Assembly (NCBI GenBank): GCA_018398585.1
Contig: JAGTTD010000012.1
Location: 23,631,036 to 23,695,035, forward strand
Reading direction: 5' to 3'
DNA: 64,000 bases
Source: Simmondsia chinensis
Taxonomy: Eukaryota; Streptophyta; Magnoliopsida; Caryophyllales; Simmondsiaceae
The number at the start of each line of letters is the position of its first letter. Position 1 is the stretch's first letter. Below, piece by piece: positions 11,831 to 21,405 of the stretch. The notes beneath the pieces were generated by a model. The model worked only from the letters and a program-made list of their open reading frames with translations, searched no databases and was not told the DNA's origin. Made by a program: the position numbers and the translations under genes.

Positions 11831-12592
11831 CTGCAACTACAGTTATCATCTGCCTTTTCTAACACGTTTCACCTCTCTGCTTCTTCTTCAAGATAAAACA
11901 ATCTCTCTTTAAGTATCTAGTCTTACAACAACTCTAGCAATTTGGTTTTTCTCCTCTAGATTTAGACTTGCCTCTTAAGCCCTCTACTCTTACTTTCGCC
12001 TCAATTTTTAGTAACAAGCACCTATGCATCAGCAATCATCACTTTTCTTCCCATCTCCTCATTGAATAAGCAATCTTTTACAGCACTCAAAGCCAACTTT
12101 CCATCAGGAGCTGAGTTACAAATAGTTACCACCAAGGTCTCTCAACTATCATGTAAAGAACTTAAAAGGAACAAAGCCTGTAGCTCATCATCAAGAATAA
12201 TTTTCATGACATTCATTTGCTTAATAACATCCTGAAATCTATTCAAGTATTCTGCCATAGACGGTCCCTATTTCCATTTCAAGTTCACCAATTTCTTAAT
12301 TAATGAAGCCTTATTTCTTCTCTCATACCGACTCTTTAAACATTTCCACAATGTCTAGGCATTAGTCTCTTATGATACATGGTGAAAAACACTGAAATTA
12401 ACCCATTGTCCTAACAGTTTTTCTATTCAATTTTTCCCATTCTTTATCCGTTAATTTTTCTAACCTAGTACTAACACCCTTAATCGGGTCACGTAAATTT
12501 TTACAATAAACTAGGTACTTCATCATTGACATGCATATTGAATAACTTTCACCAGTCAGTTTTATCATCGTACTATTACTAGAACCATCCAT
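11831..12592 (-). pseudogene. Copia gag remnant
   Basis: Starts at an ATG at 12592 (MDGSSNSTMIKLTGESYS), the N terminus expected of a copia Gag, about 26 bp downstream of the primer-binding site. A degenerate zinc knuckle (C-x2-C-x9-C-like, ending RYLKRDC) lies near 11890-11945. Frameshifts interrupt the frame after residue 64 and again before the knuckle. Gag would form the virus-like particle. Confidence 0.7.
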
Positions 12593-12618
12593 TATTATTC
12601 ACCCTAATATAAACCTTA

Positions 12619-12630
12619 GCTTTGATTCCA
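12619..12630 (-). promoter_or_regulatory. Degenerate initiator-Met tRNA primer-binding site
   Basis: The complement reads TGGAATCAAAGC, two changes from TGGTATCAGAGC, three bases inside the 5' LTR end at 12634. Confidence 0.75.
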
Positions 12631-12633
12631 CTT

Positions 12634-12972
12634 TGTTGGATTCTAGACACCTAAACCTAATTCAATCAACGACTCAAGCCAATATGGATGACAAATATAA
12701 ACATAGGACACACTGAAATCACCAAATATCAACAAGTAAATGAATATGCGGAAATAAATTAATACTGGATATAACGTAGAAAACTCTCCAGGGTAGAGGT
12801 AAAAATCACAAGGCAAACCGACCAAAAAATCCACACCAAAACATAGAAATTACTACCTTTATGGTTTCAAGATGTTTGTCCTAACTTGAAACCTACAAGC
12901 AAATTGAGTGATATAAGGATTAACTCTGTAGCCCGAACAATTAATACTCTTGATCAGTTCACTCCAAAAATA
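12634..12972 (-). repeat. 5' LTR of the minus-strand copia element, left piece
   Basis: Matches 5608-5948 of the 3' LTR. It is cut at 12972 by insertion of the plus-strand copia element and continues at 18963. AAATA occurs on both sides (12968-12972 and 18963-18967) as target-site duplication. Confidence 0.85.
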
Positions 12973-13729
12973 TGTTGGTGTATTTTCAAAAAATGTGTTG
13001 TATAATACGTATATATATATGTTAAATGTTGTTTATGTATGTATAAGATATATTTGAGATTGTCCCGATACTTGTTTTGAATGTTTAGAGCTTGTTAGGG
13101 GTGTGTGTCGACACATGGGCCATGTGTGTCGACACACAATCCTACAGAACGATGGGGAAACAGCTGTGTGGCGACACACATGGCTCGTGTGTCGACACAC
13201 AACCATTTACAGAAGCGTACGGAGGAAGTCTGTGTGTCGAGACATAGGATGTGTGTGTCGACACACAGATCTACAGTAACTCTGTGTGTCGAATGGTGTG
13301 TCGACACACAGCTTTGACACACAGGTCTGTTTTGACTGTTTGTCTGCGCGGTTTTTCCTGGCTCTTTGTTTTGAATGTGGCTTTTCTATTTGGGACATCT
13401 CCTTACATGTATACATATATATATCTTCCACACTTTGATGAATCAATTGAATTGGATGGAAAACACAAGGGAAAAATAAGATTAAAAGATCTTAGCATTC
13501 AAGTATTCTTGTGTTGTGTTCTTGAACAAAAAACACCAATCTCTTCATATCTCAATCTCTCTCTCCCTTTACACATTCTCACTTCCTTTTTGGTTGTTGT
13601 TGTATCCCCGAGGATATTTCGTATACCAAAATAAACCTTAAGGAAAGTGATTACACGGCCTCAACACTTGAGATCTCTCAGTTACCCGGTTGCAAGTATT
13701 TTGCAAGTATTTGATAATTTGTTCTAACA
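12973..13729 (+). repeat. 5' LTR of the plus-strand copia element
   Basis: Begins TGTTGGTGTATTTTC, ends GTTCTAACA. A TATA-like run (TATACATATATATATC) lies near 13407-13424. The TGTGTGTCGACACACA palindrome array lies at 13096-13325. TAAACCTTAAG at 13632-13642 pairs with the site just inside the LTR. Confidence 0.9.
13096..13325. repeat. Array of SalI-type palindromes in the LTR
   Basis: About four units of roughly 50-65 bp. Each has two copies of GTGTGTCGACACAC (some mutated) facing each other across a few bases, so that each unit is itself a near-palindrome of about 37 bp. Units are separated by spacers containing (C/T)TACAG. The same array recurs, with fewer units, at 18364-18563 and in the LTRs at 1-580 and 4570-5152. 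Confidence 0.85.
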
Positions 13730-13731
13730 TT

Positions 13732-13742
13732 CTTAAGGTTTA
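13732..13742 (+). promoter_or_regulatory. Candidate self-priming primer-binding site
   Basis: CTTAAGGTTTA starts two bases after the 5' LTR and is the exact reverse complement of TAAACCTTAAG inside the LTR (13632-13642; repeated in the 3' LTR near 18873-18883). With a G-U and an A-U pair the duplex extends to 13730, flush with the LTR end. The LTR end itself is fixed by the target-site duplication of the 3' LTR. Confidence 0.6.
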
Positions 13743-13759
13743 ATTTTCTGATTTGGGTT

Positions 13760-14267
13760 ATGGCTTCATCACTAAGGGAAATGACAGCCAACTTTGTGAA
13801 GTTGGGCCAGTTTGATGGCGAGAACTTCCGCCGATGGTAGAGGAAGATGCAATTCCTCATTACGACGCTAAATGTGGTGTATGTCTAGAGTACACCATCT
13901 CCATCCCCCGTCTCTGAGGAGGAGGAAACGTTGGCCGAGCAGAGGGCCAAACTGAAGTGGGAGAACAATGACTACATCTACAGAGGACATATTCTGAATG
14001 GTATGACTGATGCTCTGTTTGATATTTACTTGAACGTGCCGACTGGGAAGGAACTGTGGGACGCTCTTGAGGCACGCTATATGGCTGAGGATGCTACAAG
14101 CAAAAAGTTCCTAGTTAGTCAATTTAACAATTATAAGATGGTAGATGATCGTCCTGTCATGGAGCAATTCCATGAAATCGAATGAATAGTGAATAATTTC
14201 AAACAACATAAAAAGAACATGGACGATACCATAGTCGTTTCTTCCTTAATTGACAAACTTCCTCCTT
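13760..14267 (+). pseudogene. Copia Gag, N-terminal part
   Basis: ATG at 13760, only 17 bases after the candidate primer site, opens a Gag with the usual N-terminal pattern (KLGQFDGENFRRW), then LNVPTGKELWDALEARY and the SQFNNYKMVDDRPVMEQ region of the copia capsid domain. In-frame stops occur at 13838 (TAG), 13886 (TAG) and 14183 (TGA). Around 14265 a small deletion shifts the frame into that of the downstream pol region. Gag would assemble particles in the cytoplasm. This copy cannot make a full-length product. Confidence 0.85.
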
Positions 14268-16928
14268 GATGTTAAGAAAAGTCTTAAACATAAGAAGGAG
14301 GATATGTCAATTGAGGAACTGGCTAATCATTTACATGTTGAGGAAGGTTATAGGGTACAGAATGACAACAAAGACCGCCCTGGTGATGTTGGTAAAATCA
14401 ACATCACAGAAGAAGGCCAATCAAGCAAGGGACCCAAGATAACCGGACACTTCCAAAAGAAGAAGTATGACAAGAGGCCAAAAATGGTCTGTTGGGAGTG
14501 TCCAAAGCCCGGTCACTTACGCAAGGACTGTTACCGCCTTAAAAAGAATAAACGCAAGGGGCTTGATCATCGCGCCAAAAATTTGAACGAGAGATTCGTG
14601 GCGATGATATCGGAAGTCAATCTGGTCGAGAGTGATAACACTTGGTGGATTGACTCGGGGGCCACGAGACATGTGTGTAAGGACAGGGGGTTCTTCACGA
14701 CTTTTAAGCCCATGGACAACGGAACTGAGTTGTTCATGGGAAATGGGGCGTCGGTACTGGTTAAAGGAAAGGGAAAAGTTGATTTACTTTTCACATCTGG
14801 AAAAACCCTTACTTCAACCGATGGATGCTTCGCCCTTGACGTTAAGAAGAACCTCGTGTCCGGTGGCCTGTTAAATAGGTTTGGGTTCAAGTTGGTCATC
14901 GAGGCCGACAAGTTTATTTTTTCTAAGGGTGGAGTTTTTGTTGCCAAAGGGTACTTATGTAATGGTATGTTCAAAATGAACATTGATAATAAAATTGGAA
15001 GTTCTGTTTATATGCTTGACTCGTCTTTTTTATGGCATCAAAGATTAGGTCATGTGAATTTTCGTAGATTACATGAAATGGTTAATTCTTTGTTGATTCC
15101 TCACATAGATAAAGTTAATGACAAATGCAAAACGTATATGCTAACTAAGATAACAAAATTACCATTTCCTTCAGTGCAAAGAGAGACTAATCTACTTGAC
15201 CTAATACATAGTGATTTATGTGATTTCAAGCACACACCGAGTTTAGGTGGAAAGAATTACTTTGTGACATTTATTGATGACTGTTCGAGATTTTGTTACG
15301 TATATTTGATAAGTAATAAAGATGAGTCGCTTGATAGATTTAAAGCATATAAAGCAGAAGCTGAATTACACTGTGAGACCTTCCTCAAACGCCTTAGGTC
15401 GGACCAGGGTGGGGAGTACTACGATCCTAAATATTTCGAAACCACCAGAATTATACATGAAATAACTGCACCATATACGCCACAACAGAATGGCGTGGCT
15501 TAGAGGAAAAACCGGACTCTAACTGAAATGGTTAATTCCATGTTGTCATATTCCGGCCTCAATGATGTGTTTTGGGGTGAGGCTATGTTAACAGCCTGTC
15601 ATATATTGAATAAGTTCCAAAAAAAAAGAAATAAAATAACCCCATATGAGTTGTGGAACAAACGAGCCCCTAATTTGAATTATCTACAAGTGTGGGGGTG
15701 TAGGATAGTTGTTAAAGTCCCTGAACCTAAACGGAAAAAGTTAGGTGAAAGAGGCATTGATTGTATCTTTGTGGGTTATGCGTGTCATAGCAAGACATAT
15801 CGGTTCTATGTAATCGAACCTAATGATTATATCAATGTGAATACGATAATAGAATCGAGAGACGCGACATTTGATGAGAATCGGTTTACTTCTATCCCTA
15901 GATCGAGGGATTATGTACCGGTTGAAAGTGACACTCAAGTGTCAAATGACGATGTTCGTCATGAGAGGGAAGATGTCCCTGAAAGTGCTCTAGAACTCCG
16001 AAGGAGTAAGAGAGCGAGGAAAGAGAAATCTTTCAGTTCGGACTTCTACACATATTTGGTAGAAGGTTCGAGGAACAATGTGGACCAAGTGGTTCCATAG
16101 TGTTGTGTCATGGAAGCTGAACCCATGACGTTTAATGAGGCAATGAGGTCTCATGATGCCTCGTTTTGGAAAGAGGCTGTAAATGATGAGATGGATTCCA
16201 TCTTAGGTAATAATACCTGGATCCTTGTGGACCTTCCACGAGGAAGTAAGCCAATAGGGTGTAAATAGATCTTCAAAAAGAAGATGAAAGTCGATGGAAT
16301 GATTGATAAGTTCAAGGCCCGATTGGTGGCGAAAGGGTTCACCCAAAAGCATGGGTTGGACTACTTTGACATTTTTGCCCCCGTGGCAAGAATATCGATG
16401 ATAAGGGTTTTGATTGCCCTTGCCTCCATTTTTAAATTAGTGATACACCAAATGGATGTCAAAACGGCATTCCTGAATGGTGAGCTAGAGGAGGAAGTGT
16501 ACATGGAACAACCGGAAGGGTTTGTTGTTCCGGGCCAAGAGAGAAAAGTATGTAAACTCATACACTCTCTGTATGGGCTAAAGCAAGCCCCGAAGCAATG
16601 GCACCAAAAGTTTGATCAAGTTGTACTCAACAACGAATTCGTTATAAACGAATCAGATAAATGTGTCTATAGCAAGTTTGATAATGGCAAAGGGGTCATT
16701 ATATGTTTGTATATCGGTGACATGTTGATTTTCGGTACTGATATGGAACAAGTAGAGAGAACCAAACGGTTTCTCTCTGAAAACTTTGTTATAAAAGACA
16801 TGGGTGAGGCGGAAGTAATCCTTGGTATAAGGATTTTAAAGAGTGGTGATACCATTTCCTTGATGCAGTCTCACTACATCGAAAAGGTGTTCAAAAATTC
16901 CATTTCTTTGATTGTGCACCGATATCCA
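14268..16928 (+). pseudogene. Copia polyprotein: Gag C-terminus, protease, integrase, reverse transcriptase
   Basis: One reading frame runs through this stretch, broken only by stops at 15501 (TAG), 16098 (TAG) and 16266 (TAG in place of a Trp codon). In order: zinc knuckle CWECPKPGHLRKDCY (about 14490-14535); protease WWIDSGATRHVC (about 14643); GAG-pre-integrase FLWHQRLGHVNFRRL (about 15028); integrase core with DLIHSDLCDF, FIDDCSRF, RSDQGGEYY and PQQNGVA; integrase C-terminus LQVWGCRIVVKVPEPKRKKL; RT with QMDVKTAFLNGELEEEVYM, YGLKQAPKQWH and YIGDMLIFGTD. The last should be YVDD, so one catalytic Asp is now Gly. A frameshift near 16905 precedes RNase H. Confidence 0.92.
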
Positions 16929-17644
16929 TACCAATGGATCCTAGTGTGAAATTAGTACCGAATGGAGGTGCTCCAATGGCACAACTAGAGTACGCACGAG
17001 CAATTGGCTATCCTAGGTATGCCATGACAAGCACAAGGCCTGATATCGCCTTTGCTGTTGGAAAGCCGAGTAGATACACCAGCAATCCGAGTAAGTTGCA
17101 CTGGGATGCGGTGCACTGGGTACTGAAGTACCTAAAGAAGGCTATGCACTATGGTCTCACGTATGTTGGGTATCCTCCTATTTTGGAGGGGTACACTGAT
17201 GCAAGTTGGATCTCCGATGTGGAGGATCATGCATCCACGAGTGGATGGGTATTCCTGTTTGGTGGGGGTGCGGTTTCGTGGGGTTCCAAGAAACAAACTT
17301 GCATATCTGATTTTACAATGGCGGCGGAGTTTATAGCTCTCGCTTCTGGGGCTAAAGAAGCCGAGTGGTTAAAGGATCTCTTGTATGAGATACCTTTGTG
17401 GCCGAAGCCTATCTCACCGATCTCTATCCACTGTGATAATCAGGCTACGCTTTCTAGAGCGTACAGTGAGGTGTATAATGGGAAGTCCAGACACATTGGT
17501 GTAAGACATAGTATGGTGAGACACCTTATTCGGGAAGGCGTTATCACTGTGGACTTCGTGAGGACCAGTCAAAATCTAGCGGATCTGTTCATTAAAGGCC
17601 TGGCTAGAGACTTGGTTCTAAAAACAAATGAAGGGAGGGGTTGA
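16929..17644 (+). pseudogene. Copia RNase H domain
   Basis: Continues the polyprotein in another frame. TRPDIAFAVGKPSRYTSNPS is the conserved RT/RNase H junction. EGYTDASW carries the first catalytic Asp, AEFIAL the Glu, and IHCDNQATL the second Asp. SRHIGVRHSMVRHLI and the terminal QNLADLFIKGLARDLV match the usual copia C-terminus. The frame is open to the stop at 17642, so only the upstream shift separates it from RT. Confidence 0.9.
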
Positions 17645-18228
17645 AACCGGTCATATTTAGCCGCCGATGATAGGCCCTCAACTCGACGCCTAGTATGACG
17701 CTAGGTCTCGGGTTCAATGATAGAGACTTGTCATCTGTGTGACTGCAAGCACTAAATGAGAAATTTTCCATCCCGAGTGTGAAGTGCTTGATACCTGCGT
17801 CAGAGGTTCTAAAGGATGAGCAAAAGCTTTTAATGGACCTGGTTCTAGAACTTATTGAATGTCGCGTCGCAGGGACATGATCAATGAGGTCCACCTTAGT
17901 GTGTGTTGAAGTTTGGCAGCTTCAAAGGGGTGATTTTTGACTAAGGTTTTGGCCCTGAAACACTCATGAAGGGTACAGGACACAAGGCCACAAATGTGTC
18001 GATCTGGGAGTTGTAGGGTGTGTACGGGAAGTACGCCTTGTGCGTGATTAGATAGTCGGTTAGTCAAATAGGTTGTATGGTTCAAAGCTTAGTCTGCCAT
18101 TTTCGATCCGATTAATTGTATGGTCTTTTCATTAGCTGGGGGTTCAATCGTGAGACACCCTCGTTGATGCACAATAAGGCCTCCTTTAACCGAGATGTCA
18201 TTTTGAGATTGGTTGTATTTTGAAAATG
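17645..18228 (+). other. Conserved non-coding region between pol and the polypurine tract
   Basis: Closely similar to 594-1185 of the non-autonomous element (minus strand), although it has no open frame. It opens with the stretch GGCCCTCAACTCGACGCCTA and contains CTAGGTCTCGGGTTCAATGA. Possible packaging or RNA-structure element. Confidence 0.6.
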
Positions 18229-18237
18229 GTGGGGGAT
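18229..18237 (+). promoter_or_regulatory. Polypurine tract
   Basis: GTGGGGGATT directly precedes the TGTTGG start of the 3' LTR. The plus-strand DNA primer would form here. Confidence 0.75.
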
Positions 18238-18962
18238 TGTTGGTGTATTTTCAAAATATGTGTTGTATAATTCGCATATATATGTTAAATATTGTTTATG
18301 TATGTATAAGATGTATTTGAGATTGTCTCGATACTTGTTTTGAATGTTTAGAGCTTGTTAGGAGTGTGTGTCGACACATGGGCCATGTGTGTCAGCACAC
18401 AATCCTACAGAATGATGGGGAAACAGCTGTGAGTCGACACACATGGCCCATGTGTCGTCACATAGCCATTTATAGAAGCGCACGGAGGAAGTCTGTGTGT
18501 CGACAAACAGATCTACAGTAACTCTGTGTGTCGAACTGTGTGTCGACACACAGCTTCGACACACAGGTCTGTTTTGACGGTTTGTCTGCGCGGTTTTTCC
18601 TGGTTCTTTGTTTCGAATGTGGCTCTTCTATTTGGGATGTCTCCTTACATGTATACATATATGTATCTTCCACACTTTGATGAATCAATTGAATTGGATG
18701 GAAAACACAAGGGAAAAAATAAGATTAAAAGATCTTTGCATTTAAGTGTTCTTGTGTTGTGTTCTTGAACAAAAAACACCCATCTCTTCATATCTCGATC
18801 TCTCTCTCCCTTTACACATTCTCACTTCATTTTTGGTTGTTGTTGTATCCCCGAGGATATTTCGTATACCAAAATAAACCTTAAGGAAAGTGATTACACG
18901 GTCTCAACACCTGAAATCTCTCGGTTACCCGTTGCAAGTAAATTTGATAATTTGTTTTGATA
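18238..18962 (+). repeat. 3' LTR of the plus-strand copia element
   Basis: Direct repeat of 12973-13729 with one palindrome unit fewer. Ends GTTTTGATA directly before the AAATA target-site duplication. Confidence 0.9.
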
Positions 18963-19097
18963 AAATAATGCCTAAAAACCTACTCCAAATTGCTCCAAGA
19001 TCAATCACCAATCTCCACCGAAAAATTAATTTCGCTCCTCATTGTCGTTGGTTGTGTCTGCCGCACTCTATGTTACTTCTTTGGGTATTTAGTTACT
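18963..19097 (-). repeat. 5' LTR of the minus-strand copia element, middle piece
   Basis: Continues the LTR interrupted at 12972 and matches about 5943-6077 of the 3' LTR. Similarity stops near 19097 where a 2.3 kb composite insertion begins, and resumes near 21406. Confidence 0.75.
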
Positions 19098-19304
19098 TAT
19101 CACTTCATAAGAAGAGGATCTGGCAGCCGTTGTTCCATACTTACTCTTACTTTCTTTTAAAAAAAAGATACTATCTTTTTTTTTATTTTTATTATATACA
19201 TAAAATATATATATTGAATATACATATAAATAACTATATTTGTTAGTATTTTATTGTATATAATGGATACATATAAAAATTATATTTTGGGTTACCTCAT
19301 TATA

Positions 19305-19496
19305 AAAGTAACATACCCAATGTCCCAAGGGCTCCCGTCTAAGCAGGGTTTGGGGAGGGCGGATGTATGCAGCCTTCCCCTTTTAGGGTATTACCCTTGA
19401 AAAGAGGCTGCTTCCAAGTGCCCCCAACCTGAGGGTGAGGACTTCCCGAGAGTTCACCCATCTCGGTAATGCTTTCGCTCAAGCACGCTTAACTTC
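19305..19496 (-). mobile_element. 5S rRNA-headed SINE, 5'-truncated copy
   Basis: On the minus strand the copy starts inside a 5S rRNA sequence at the A box (GAAGTTAAGCGTGCTTGAG), passes the C-box region (GATGGGTGAACTCTCGGGAA) and continues into a plant SINE tail (CTTGGAAGCAGCCTC ... AAGGCTGCATACATCCG). It is flanked by a 16 bp target-site duplication with one mismatch, GGGTTACCTC(A/T)TTATA (19289-19304 and 19497-19512). The junction between 5S part and tail matches the copy at 21028-21287. With the 5S start missing and the A box at the very end, the truncation is typical of incomplete target-primed reverse transcription. Confidence 0.8.
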
Positions 19497-19819
19497 GGGT
19501 TACCTCTTTATATATATTGAAAAATTAAAATACATATATTAAGAATACTCAAGCTTAGAATACCTGAGTAATAAATATTAAATCTTATACATATGTATAT
19601 AAAACATTTGAGATATATATATATATGCACGAAACCTAACACATGGATACCGTGAGGTTTGGTCATTTATCACCTAGGTATCTTGACAATTCAATATATA
19701 CAATGAGATACCTTGAGGTTTCAAAATTTTATGACTTAAGTACCTTATGCGAGAATTTAGTAAATTTTTATGAAAATTCGAATGTTTTTCACCATAGAAC
19801 GTTGATACGAGTACATGAT

Positions 19820-20750
19820 TACAACCAATTCGACACTTCGTTTGAAGAACCCTTAAAAGCTCTTGCTACTTGTGATAATCTCTTTGAAAGGGGAATCACT
19901 AAGGACCCGGTTTGCTCAATGCGGGGCTCATGTTGAAACAGTTGAACATATTTTATTTTTCTGTCCCTTCTCCCTATCTTCTTGGTTTTCCTCGAGCTTA
20001 GGCTACAAACCGAATCCTGAAGGTTTTGGGAGTTTTCTCCATTTGTAGTCTTCTATTCTTGATGCTTTTGCTAAACCCGACATCACCATTACTCTTATTT
20101 GTTTCCTTTGTTGGGAGCTTTGGGAAGGAAAGAAATGCGAGCATGGCTATTGGGTCTTTCCTCTCGGTCACATCGGTCGAGGCTCAAGCTCGAGATCCTG
20201 TTATGCAACCCACGGTTCTCCCAAAGTGGTCCCCTCCCCCTCTTGGCTTCATAAAAATTAACGTGGATATTGCTTAGGAAGCTTCCTCTTGTCACTTCGT
20301 TATGTTTGTGGATGCTTAATCGGATGATGGTATCATTAAAGGAGGTTGGTATCCCTTAGCTTGTGCCCGCTCATTGTTGGTACGGGAGACCCTTTCAGTT
20401 AGTGCGGTGTGTCACCTTGCTTCTCCTCATGGGTGGGATCGCATTGTTATTAAATCAGACAACAAAGTGGCTACTCAGGCTATCTCCTCAGCGCCAGGTC
20501 CGACTCCTTGGGAAACTTTTTCTAATGTTGATAATATCTGTTTTTTCGCTTGTCATTTTGTTGTTTGTTTTTTTTTGTGGGTTCCTCGTTGTTGTAACTA
20601 TGTTGCTCATTGGATTGCTTGTCACCATCTTGGAAATAGATGTAACTATGATTCGTGATCGAACATTCCCCCTTTAACTTCTCTTGATTGTATTAGAGGA
20701 CTTCAATGAAATACAGCCCTACCCGCGAGCTTTCTCGTGTTAAAAAAAAG
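19820..20750 (+). pseudogene. 5'-truncated LINE (L1-type): zinc-binding RT tail and RNase H
   Basis: Plus-strand fragment of the same LINE family as 22541-30839. It holds the reverse transcriptase C-terminal zinc-binding segment (CGAHVETVEHILFFC, about 19920-19965) and, with several frameshifts, the C-terminal RNase H region (FIKINVDIA near 20247; a Trp-Val-Pro-Arg-Cys-Cys-Asn motif near 20580). It ends in a short A-rich tail near 20738-20750. The 5' boundary is uncertain; homology can be followed from about 19820. No target-site duplication was recognised. Confidence 0.7.
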
Positions 20751-20778
20751 GAAAGAAATATCATTGAACTTTGACGAA

Positions 20779-20780
<2 letters not shown>

Positions 20781-20811
<31 letters not shown>
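20781..20811. repeat. (TA)n microsatellite
   Basis: About 15 AT dinucleotides in a row inside the composite insertion. A similar run lies at 21357-21389. Confidence 0.95.
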
Positions 20812-20813
<2 letters not shown>

Positions 20814-21027
20814 TGAAATAATGCGTTATGTTATCATTATACAATAAACAATCATAAAACTATGATAGAAAACACATATATATTGCTATAATTATGTTCA
20901 AGGCAACTTTTAATAAAAATCGATCTCATTTTGAAAAGTAGTACTTAATTTGTAAAATTATGAACTTCAGGGTACTTAAATAATAAAAGTTAAATATTTT
21001 AATTTACCTCATTATATACATTGAAAT

Positions 21028-21287
21028 GTCAAAGGGTTCATTTACTTGGCACTAATACAACCAGATCCCATTAGAACTCTGAAGTTAAGCGTTCTTGGGT
21101 GAGAGTAGTATCAAGAAGGGTGACCTCCTGGGAAGTTCTCGTGTTTCCAACCTTATAAGGTTGGAGGTCCTTGGAAACAGTCTCTCGGCAGGGTTACACC
21201 CTCAAGGGGTAAGGCTGCGTACATCCACCCCTCCCAGACCTCGCTTATACGGGAGCTTTTGAGGCAATGGGTCTGTTGTTGTTGTTG
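21028..21287 (+). mobile_element. 5S rRNA-headed SINE with Angio-type tail, full-length copy
   Basis: A 260 bp unit between two perfect 13 bp target-site duplications, TATACATTGAAAT (21015-21027 and 21288-21300). Its first part (about 21034-21153) is an almost full-length 5S rRNA sequence: GGCACTAATACAACCAGATC, then the internal control region with A box (AGTTAAGCGTTCTTGGGTGA), intermediate element and C box (GGGTGACCTCCTGGGAAG), to the 5S 3' end. The second part is a plant SINE body and tail (CCTTGGAAACAGTCTCTCGG, GGGTAAGGCTGCGTACATCC) ending GTTGTTGTTGTTG, the end shared by many AngioSINEs. The flanking duplication shows that both parts moved together through LINE machinery. RNA polymerase III would be the expected polymerase. 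Confidence 0.88.
21034..21153 (+). pseudogene. 5S rRNA-derived sequence (SINE head)
   Basis: About 120 bp aligning with plant 5S rRNA from end to end, with scattered substitutions, including the promoter boxes. It is not a working 5S gene: it is single, embedded in a SINE, and lacks the downstream T-run terminator. Confidence 0.8.
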
Positions 21288-21354
21288 TATACATTGAAAT
21301 ATTAGGATACTTATGATAAATTTTTAAAACTTGGAATATTTAAGTGATAAAATT

Positions 21355-21395
<41 letters not shown>

Positions 21396-21405
21396 GAGAA
21401 AGCCA

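Larger units (their letters stand above)
12973..18962 (+). mobile_element. Ty1/copia retrotransposon, nearly complete
   Basis: LTRs at 12973-13729 and 18238-18962 with a perfect AAATA target-site duplication. Gag, protease, integrase, RT and RNase H lie in copia order (integrase before RT), followed by about 580 bp of conserved non-coding DNA and a GGTGGGGGATT polypurine tract. Its LTRs and 3' block are shared with the non-autonomous element at 1-5152. It lacks the usual tRNA-type primer site; see the site at 13732-13742. Several stops and at least two frameshifts make it inactive, but it is younger than its host element. Confidence 0.92.
19098..21405. repeat. Composite insertion in the LTR with degenerate short repeats, a LINE piece and two SINEs
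   Basis: Absent from the sister LTR at 5608-6246. Its backbone is AT-rich and contains many loosely repeated motifs of the type GGTACCTTGAGGTTTCAAAA and GGATACTTATGATAAA (for example 19640-19760, 20960-21010, 21300-21350), which look like a decayed minisatellite. Ends were not resolved. AGCC(G/A)TTG(T/C)TC occurs at both ends (about 19129 and 21397) and may be part of a target-site duplication. Confidence 0.5.

Noticed and set aside
14567..14983. 138-codon minus-strand frame
   Set aside because: It lies opposite the copia protease/integrase coding sequence and has no family resemblance.
21034..21153. Functional 5S rRNA gene
   Set aside because: Single copy, several substitutions, embedded in a SINE between target-site duplications, no T-run terminator.
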